A stretch of DNA of 64,000 nucleotides from positions 17,186,001 to 17,250,000 of the forward strand of contig JAUIMM010000040.1 of assembly GCA_031769625.1 (NCBI GenBank), in the 5' to 3' direction. The stretch is from Taudactylus pleione (Eukaryota > Chordata > Amphibia > Anura > Myobatrachidae). The notes beneath the pieces were generated by a model. It searched no databases and was not told where the DNA came from. It worked only from the letters and a program-made list of their open reading frames with translations. Made by a program: the position numbers and the translations under genes. Of the stretch, positions 57,245-64,000 are shown piece by piece; within the stretch, counting starts at the first letter, position 1, and each line of letters opens with the position of its first letter.

Positions 57245-57568
57245 AGCAAAAGGTGTTACCACTTCCTCAGTATCATGTTTTACCCGCTTAATTGATAATG
57301 AAATAACGAGGGAATAGCCCACACCTGTCCATGAAATAGCTTTTGAGTTGATAGTCCCATTACTTTTGGCCCCTTAAAAAGTGGGAGGCACATATAGAAA
57401 CCGTTGTAATTCCTACACCGTTCACCTGATTTGGATGTAATAACCCTCAAATTAAATCTGTAAGTTAAAGCACATCTTGTTTGTTTCATTTCAAAGCCAT
57501 TGTGGTGGTGAATAGATGCCACATTATGAAAATTCTGTCAATGTCCCAATATTTATGCGCCTGACTAT
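57245..57568 (+). mobile_element. Tc1-like transposon 3' end
   Basis: The stretch GTCCCATTACTTTTGGCCCC, AAAAAGTGGGAGGCACATAT, GTAATTCCTACACCGTTCAC and the terminal TGTCCCAATATTTATGCGCC with TGACTA match, as I recall it, the non-coding 3' region and inverted terminus of a widespread vertebrate Tc1 family. Transposase and left end are missing. Confidence 0.6.
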
Positions 57569-57804
57569 ATATATTTAACAGCTCTTCCAACACACCTGTG
57601 AGGAAAGGACTGCTGGGCGCACTCCAGCGTGAGGTCTGACCGGGACCTAATCAACTCAATTAGGCAACCCAGACCAATTGTCACCCCTCTGTGAAGTTTT
57701 CATCTGGATCCATCAAGTGGAAGTTCCAGAACAGGTTCCCCAGTTCAAAGTTCTTCCCAGTTTACACCAACGGGAGGTCCAATTGGGACCCTAACCCCCT
57801 AGTA

Positions 57805-58590
57805 CAGCGGTTTTCAACCGCTGTGGCCGGTTGGGAAGTGTGCCGCGGCGGTCAGAGCCGCCGGGCACATTTTACAACACTACAGCAGCCTGGGCCACTG
57901 AACTCCTCTGGGAGACTCAGGCACACCCGGGAGGTGACCTGCAAAAGACGCTGTGGCGTGACATCACAGGTCATGCACTCAGCATTGGGATGCCTTCCCG
58001 CATGCTCCCCCAGCCAGCGCGCTGCGCCAATCAGCCAGTCCGTGCTCTCTCTCTCTCTTACCTCCTGCCCTGCCACCTGCCTGGAAGCCCACCCACATGC
58101 TCACTGGTCTGCTGCAGTGTGTGAGTGACAAGGTGGGGAACAATGTGTTTTTTTGTTTGTGTCTGTGGGAGCCAATCATGTTTTCTTTTCTTAGTGGGGA
58201 CAGCCATATTTTTTTTTATCTTAGTGGGGACCAGCCATGTTTTATGTGTTAGTGGGGAGCAATGTGTTTTTTTTTGTGTTTGTCTTTGGGGCCCAGCCAA
58301 GTTTTTTGTTTAGTGGGGACGAGCCTTGTTTTATTTTTAAGTGGGGAGCAATGTTTTTTTTTTTTGTGGGAGTTTTTTTGTCTCTGTGTGGACCAGCCAA
58401 TGTTATTTCTTTCTGTGGGGGCCAATGTGTATGTTTTATTCCTGTGGGGGCCAAAGTATGTGTATTATTTTTCTGGGGCCAATGTATGTGTGGTTATTCC
58501 TGCGGAGGCCAAAGTAGTGTGTTTTATTACTGCAGAGGCCAATGTGTATGTTTTTTCATTTGTCGACATTTAAAATATAGGTCACTGCAC
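57805..58590. mobile_element. Possible hAT-like end followed by a minisatellite
   Basis: CAGCGGTTTTCAACCGCTG at 57805 looks like a hAT-type terminus and is followed by a GTGTGCCGCGGCGG stretch seen in such elements. From 58120 to 58590 there is a G/T-rich tandem array (GTGGGGACCAGCCATGTTTT-like units of about 50 bp) that produces long frames in all phases. The right end was not found. Confidence 0.4.
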
Positions 58591-59570
58591 TTACTGTAAC
58601 CTGCACTCAAAATATAGACAGGTGTACATGCTTTATTTAATGTAATTAAGCAGGGGATTAGCGGCTGTGGCAATTATTTTATGCTGCTGTGGAACTACAC
58701 ATGACAGCATGCCCTGCCACAGTTTTAGCATGCCCTAAAAGCAGCACTACCATCATGGGGTTTAGCATCCATGGCAATTACAGCCACGGCAATTAATGTA
58801 ATTAACTACACATGCTGGCATGTGTAGTTCCACATCAGCTCATAGCATACGCTAATTACAAGTTTACAAGTTACAAGTCTATATTTAGTCCATGTTGACT
58901 ACCGTTTTCAGACATAGGACCAGATTCACTACCAATTGTAACTGCAATTGCAATAGCGATTACCCATGCAGTTGAACTGTGATAGTATGCTAATACGTTG
59001 CGATCAATATGCTGCCGCAGCACAACATAAGGACGCCCACTTTACCTTACACACATCCAGAATGTTTAGCAACACTGCAAAACAATCGGTGCAATAGAGT
59101 ACCATCGCAGCCTCACACACGCTTGCACAAGCTCTGACCTTACTCAGAAATTGCTAAGTTCGTCACACACTGTGTGTCCTCAGGCTGCATAGTGGATAAT
59201 TTATGTACGCCCATGCAACAGCGTTCAAATGCACTGGCACGCCTCAATTTTCCCGACCACCCCCCATCACCACCCACAAATGGCACCTCCTGTGATCACT
59301 CTGTGAGGGGTCTGCGTGGTCACTGCAATCATACCCAAGTACATGAGCCTGTTCAGTTCCAGGGTTTTTACCGGGAGTGACCCAGGTTGCCTGTAGTATG
59401 AAGGGACACAAAACCGGTTTTTAGACCTGGGTTGATCAGAAAAGTGTTTTATATCCCTTTCAGACATACAGCAAACAACCTGGGTTTTTGCTATGTGTGA
59501 CAGAAATTACCCGGGTCGAAGTCCTTGGTCCATAACGCTGCTCTGTACCATGGTTTTTCCCAGTTGAAAC
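58591..59570. other. No gene; degraded repeats
   Basis: Contains short inverted motifs (ACACATGCTGGCATGTGTAG near 58810) and a stretch from 58917 that looks like an eroded MITE. No coding region. Confidence 0.4.
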
Positions 59571-59999
59571 TAGAGATGTGTGCCGAATCACGTGTTTTGG
59601 TTTTGGTTTTGGATTTGGATATCCCCTGGTTTTGGATCTGGATTGGCTTTGCCAAAACCTCACCTCCATGTTTTGTTTTCGTGTTTTGGTTTTGGTTTTG
59701 GATCTGAATTTTTTTCTTAAAAAATAAAAAAACAGCTAAAATCACATAAAATGGGCCTTTTTTGTTCCTACAGTATTAATAACCTCAACAACATATATTT
59801 CCACTCATTTCCAGTCAATTTTGTCCACCTCACAGCTCACAATATTGATTTTTTTCAACTAGTTAAAGGTCCAAAAGGTTGCATCCAGCTTGCTGGCTCA
59901 AAACTGATTGATATAATTATTAATAGAGTTGAGGCCTGTGCAAAGATGATGGTTGGGATACCTTTGAGGATTGAAGAATTGATAGTCGATAGTTGATGC

Positions 60000-60310
60000 A
60001 GCCCTGGCTGTAAAAATGATAATAAATTACTAAAAAAAAATTAATTGGTGCAGCCCCTGGCTGAATAATTAATAATAAAATTAAATTCATTGGTGTAGCC
60101 TCTGGCTGTAAAATTGATAATAAATGAATTAAAAAACAATTCATTGGTGCAGCCCCAGGCTGAATAATTAATAAAAATTTAATAAAAAAAGTAAAAAACA
60201 ATTCATTGGTGCAGCACCTGGCTGAATAATTAATAAAAAGAAATTCATTGGTTTAGCCCCTGGCTGTAAAATTTATAATAAATTAATTTAAAAACAAATC
60301 ATTGGTTCCT
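60000..60310. repeat. Tandem repeat, about 50-60 bp unit
   Basis: Six diverged copies of TTCATTGGTGCAGCCCCTGG, CTGAATAATTAATAA and an A-rich link, alternating CTGTAAAATTGATAATAAAT and CTGAATAATTAATAA forms. It lies between the left end of the hAT and the transposase 3' end. Confidence 0.85.
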
Positions 60311-60596
60311 AAACCAACTATAACATTAATTTAAAATGTCAGGCAGCAGTGCCCCGACCAGCACATAATGGAAAGGAAAAAGGTGCAAGATGGAATAGTC
60401 CTTGGGCCCTCCCACCCACCCTTATGTTGTATACGAAACAGGACATTCACAGTTTAACAAACCAATAATTTCAGCAACAAGGACTGCCAATTGTGGCTGA
60501 AATTATTGGTTTGTTTGGACCCCCATAAAACAAGCTGCCAATGTGATATGGACATGGAAATGAAAATGATCTCATACACAAACTGGCTTTACATTA

Positions 60597-63500
60597 CTAG
60601 TTGTCGTCGTCCTCATCCTCATCATCCCCATCAGTGTGTACATCCCCTTCTTCACACAATATTAATTCGTCCCCGCTGGAATCCACCATAGGTGCCTCTG
60701 TAATTTTTTCATGTAATTGTTGGTAGAAGTCTTCCTCGTGGAATTTGTAATTCATTTAAATGAACATCATCTTTTCCACACTTTGAGGAAGTAACCTCCT
60801 ACGCCGATCACTGACAAGGTTGCCAGCTGCACTGAAAACACTTTCGGAGTACACACTGGAGGGTGGGCAACTTAAGTAAGGCAAAGCCAGTTTGTGTATG
60901 GGCCTCCAAATTGCCTCTTTTTCCTGCAAGTACTGAAAGGGACTGTCTGACATGCCTATTAGGATGTTATCTCTGAAATAGTCCTCCACCATTCTGTGAA
61001 TGGAGACCATATCACACATAGTCACGGTAGAAGACATGTCACAAGCAGTCAGTTCTCTCAGGCCCCACCAGATGTAATTTTTTGGTGAACGATCTTCATG
61101 ACCAGCAGGCATTCTGTAAGGAAAATGGAGTGTTTTCCTGGCAGCTGCAGAAACTGAAGGAGGAGATGATGGCGTTTCACGTGCGGCTGCAGCTGACAAT
61201 TTTTTTTACCAACATCTCTTTGCACAGTTTTTAGATTTTGGCCTGTTGGAAAAAAACTCACAAGGTAGGACTTAAACCTAGGATCCAGAATGGTGGGCAA
61301 AATATATTTTTCAGATTTCAATAGATTGACGACTTTTGGATCCTGGTGAAGTGAATCAAGGGCTTGATCCACCAGTCTGAGATACTTTGCGCAATCGCTC
61401 TGTTTCACCTCCTCCTTCAATTTCTCCAGCTGTTTTTGCAAAAGTCTGATGAGGGGAATGACCTGACTCAAGCTGGCAGGGTCTGAACTAACTTCACGTG
61501 TGGCAAGTTCATAGGGTTTGAGAACCTTGCACAACATGGAAATTATTCTCCAATGCGCTTAAATAAGGTGCATTCCCCCTCCACGGCCTATGTCATAGTC
61601 CATTGTATAGGCCTGGATGACCTTTTCCTGTTCCTCCATCCGCTGAAGTATATAGAGGGTAGAATTCCACAAAGTTAATACCTCTTGCTTCAGCTGATGG
61701 AAGGGCAAATTTAACAGTACCTGCTGGTCATGCAATCTTTAACAAGCGGTCGCCGAATGTCTAAAATGTTCGGATATTTTGCGGGCCACCGAGAGCATCA
61801 CCTGCACGACCGTGTCAGTTTTTAAAAAACGTTGCACCACCAAATTAATTGTGTGAGCAAAACATGGGACATGTTGGAATTCACCCAGATGTAATGCTCT
61901 CACAATATTGGTGGAATTGTCCGAAATCACAAATCCCGAGGAGAGTCCAAGTGGGGTAAGCCATTTAGCAATGATTTCCCTGAGTTTTTCTAAGAGGTTC
62001 TCAGTGATATGCCTCTTAGTGAAACCTGTTATACAAAGAGTAGCCTGCCTCTTTATCAGCTGTCTTTTGGTAGATGTTGCTGTTGTAGGCAATACACCTA
62101 CCCAGTGGGCTGTCACAGTCATATAATCCTTAATTTGCCCTGTCCCACTTGTCCATATATCAGTGGTCAAGTGGACAGTGGGTACAACGGCATTTCTGAG
62201 GACATTAATAAGTTTTTTTTTAATGTCCTTGTACAGATTTGGAATTGCTGTTCTAGCAAAGTGGAATCTACTGTAGAAGGGATCTGGTAGCGAGGACACA
62301 TGTCCTCAATTAACTGTTGAAACCCCACTGCGGTAATGGCAGATACTGGACACACATCTAATACCAGCATAGCTGTTATGGCGTCAGTAATCCACTGTGC
62401 AACTGTGTGATTGCTGTCATACTTGTTTGCCCTTGCAAACGATTGTTGACAGTTATTTGTTTTTTGGAGGATACACTACAAGTAGTCTTCCTCCTGGTCC
62501 CCTTCTGGGATGAAGATCCACTCACAGCAGCAGCAACAGGCATAGTCATCAAGAATTCTTCTGAGGAATCACAGATAGGAGAGGAGTCAATCATGCTTCG
62601 AACACCAACATTGATGCAGCAGGACTACTCCCGATGATGAATGAGGATGTTGATGATGCAGGTGTTGGTGTTGGAGAATGAAGGCACTTGAATTTCACAG
62701 AGAGCGAGCAGGTAGGTGATACAGGACTTGTTACTTTTTGAGTTTTGGAACTTGGCGCCCAACATTTCGATATTTGATGACTGCGCTCCAAGTGACGTAA
62801 CAAAGAGGAGGTTCCTATGTGGTTTAGGTCCCTCCCTCTACTCACTTTTGCATGGCAATGGTCACATATGGCTTGACAACTGTTGTCCAGATTGGGGTGG
62901 AAATAATTCCACACGTGAGAAGTAGATTTTTTTGTCTTTTGCCCCGGCATGACAACAATGGGCTTTGGCTTTTTCAATCCATGGGCAACAGCTGTTGCCT
63001 TACTTACACAAAGGACATCCTCGGCATCAACATCCTCATCACCAACATCTTCATCATCAACATCCTCATCATCCTTAGCGCATTCAACTACCAAAATATC
63101 CTCCTCCTCCATGTGCAATTCCACAGGAGCATCCTCAATGACTACGTCTGCAAGATGTTGACTGCCCATCCCCACATTTACAGAAGGCACACAAATGTTG
63201 GAACTTGGAGGATCCTACAGTACACTAGTATTTAGGTCTGGCTCACACATGGCAACCGCGGACACACTTTCACTCTCCTCTGGGAATTGTGATTTTGATT
63301 TCTCAGGGTACACAGTTGATTTTTCCACAGCTGTCTTAACAACTTTCACATATTTAATTGGACCATCACCCCTACTACTACAAGCAGAAGGTCTATCAGA
63401 ATCAGCAGTCTTCATAAAGAAAGGCCAAGGCCTAATCCTTTTCTAGCCACTCTGTGTAGTGAAGGGCATATTGCCATTTTTTTGTTTATCTAAAGACAAA

Positions 63501-63673
63501 TATCCTTTCAATTTTTTTCTTAACTTCAGTAAAACTTGCTTTATCATATCGATGGCATGGCGTGGGGCATGGGTCTTCATAGAGGATGGGGAAGTTGACG
63601 GCCTTGCACTGCTGGTGGCACCTACAACATGTGGTTCTTGGCCTTGCTCTCCTGTCATGTGACAGCCCTCCAT
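60597..63673 (-). pseudogene. hAT transposase with BED zinc finger (ZBED/Ac type)
   Basis: Minus strand, about 1,020 codons from ATG 63673. An acidic N-terminal region (DDEDVDDEDV, about 63050) is followed by a BED finger (HVWNYFHP, C..C, HLERSH; 62900-62740). The RNase H-like core has the first catalytic Asp in HLTTDIWTS (about 62170), the second in VISDNSTNIVRAL (61930) and the CFAHTINLVV block (61870). The C-terminal dimerisation domain holds SESVFSAAGNLVSDRRRRLL (60840-60780) with the third acidic residue, and an acidic tail ends at the TAG at 60597. It excises and reinserts the element. Damage: in-frame stops near 63443, 63215, 62591, 61739, 61560 and 60756, frameshifts near 62400, 62285 and 61200. 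Confidence 0.85.
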
Positions 63674-63764
63674 ATTATTTTCTGCAGTCTTGAAGCAGTG
63701 TCAAAAGAACCAATAGTGTAGCCAAGGTGCGGTAACAAAATTCACACATGTGCAGTCGTGCGCA

Positions 63765-64000
63765 CACACGAAAATATTAGACAAAAAAAAGACAATTGAT
63801 TTTATTTTTTTTCAGCTCCAGAAGAACTTGGGCCCAGAGCACCAATTGATCACGACTGGAGTCGGGCAGCACTAGGTTGCAACTTGCGTTGCTGGCTAGA
63901 TCTTGTGCGGTAAAGCCTAACATGCACAGACAAACAGACAAATATTAGAAAAAAAGACAACTGATCTTTATTTTTTTCAGCTCCATAAGAACTTGGGCCC
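63765..64000. repeat. Direct repeat at window end
   Basis: A block with AATATTAGAC/AAAAAAAGACAA, TTTTTTCAGCTCC and AAGAACTTGGGCCC at about 63765-63835 recurs at 63940-64000, spacing about 175 bp. It is probably part of the sub-terminal region of the hAT and continues past the window. Confidence 0.7.

Larger units (their letters stand above)
59571..64000 (-). mobile_element. hAT transposon with transposase, running off the window
   Basis: The left terminus TAGAGATGTGTGCCGAATC at 59571 matches the end of the 426-bp MITE at 51325. The preceding 8 bp (GTTGAAAC) would be the target duplication, whose partner lies beyond 64000. Contents: GTTTTGG-rich sub-terminal region, a tandem array (about 60000-60310), the transposase on the minus strand, and direct repeats near the window end. 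Confidence 0.75.

Noticed and set aside
58058..58599. Overlapping frames of 80-120 residues rich in V, C and F
   Set aside because: They translate a G/T-rich tandem array in several phases on both strands.

Overview
This is a gene-poor, repeat-dense stretch of a eukaryotic nuclear genome, almost certainly a vertebrate and most likely an amphibian (frog-like). That is inferred from the mix of elements: a Neptune/Penelope-type retroelement with RT and GIY-YIG domains, a Helitron, hAT, mariner and Tc1 DNA transposons, L1- and L2-like LINE fragments, a V-SINE-like repeat, a Ty1/copia gag relic, a class I endogenous retrovirus and many fold-back MITEs. I see no convincing host protein-coding gene, tRNA, rRNA, operon or CRISPR array. 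Every recognisable coding region belongs to a transposable element, and nearly all are broken by stops or frameshifts.

Layout. 0.8-3.7 kb holds an internally deleted endogenous retrovirus (gag, integrase tail, truncated env). 5.3-6.2 kb is a MITE. 7.36-7.76 kb and 22.84-24.95 kb are two halves of one Helitron, split by a 15,085-bp Penelope-like composite (7758-22842) flanked by a perfect 15-bp duplication of the Helitron target; removing the insert and one duplicate restores the Helitron reading frame. The composite holds two head-to-tail minus-strand copies, the inner one 5'-truncated and itself hit by a hAT MITE, joined tail-out to one inverted plus-strand copy.

25.3-28.1 kb is a mariner relic swollen by minisatellites, inserted in one copy of a repeat whose uninterrupted partner lies inverted at 28.9-29.2 kb. 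30-36 kb holds fold-back elements, an L1 ORF1 relic and microsatellites. 36-43 kb is dominated by GC-rich fold-back MITEs (three copies here and a fourth at 50.6 kb, each with a 3-bp target duplication), a hAT MITE and a LINE endonuclease fragment. 43.6-51.2 kb may be a degraded DIRS-like retroelement, interrupted by a SINE, a 2.1-kb Penelope-like fold-back with its own 15-bp duplication, and a GC-rich MITE. 51-58 kb carries small hAT MITEs, palindromic MITEs, a copia gag relic and a Tc1 end. 59.57 kb to the window end is a large hAT transposon with an almost complete but mutated BED-finger transposase on the minus strand.

The most interesting recurring signal is a hammerhead-ribozyme-like fold (long stem I with an internal loop, a UUGAYRA-type box, stem II, then GAAAC(GCG)UU). 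It occurs in all four pseudo-LTR regions of the large Penelope composite and again in at least three sequence-unrelated fold-back elements. In the pseudo-LTRs the core box is altered at the two positions that pair with each other in known hammerheads (C3 to U, G8 to A), so the pair would be kept. Whether any of these is catalytic cannot be judged from sequence alone.
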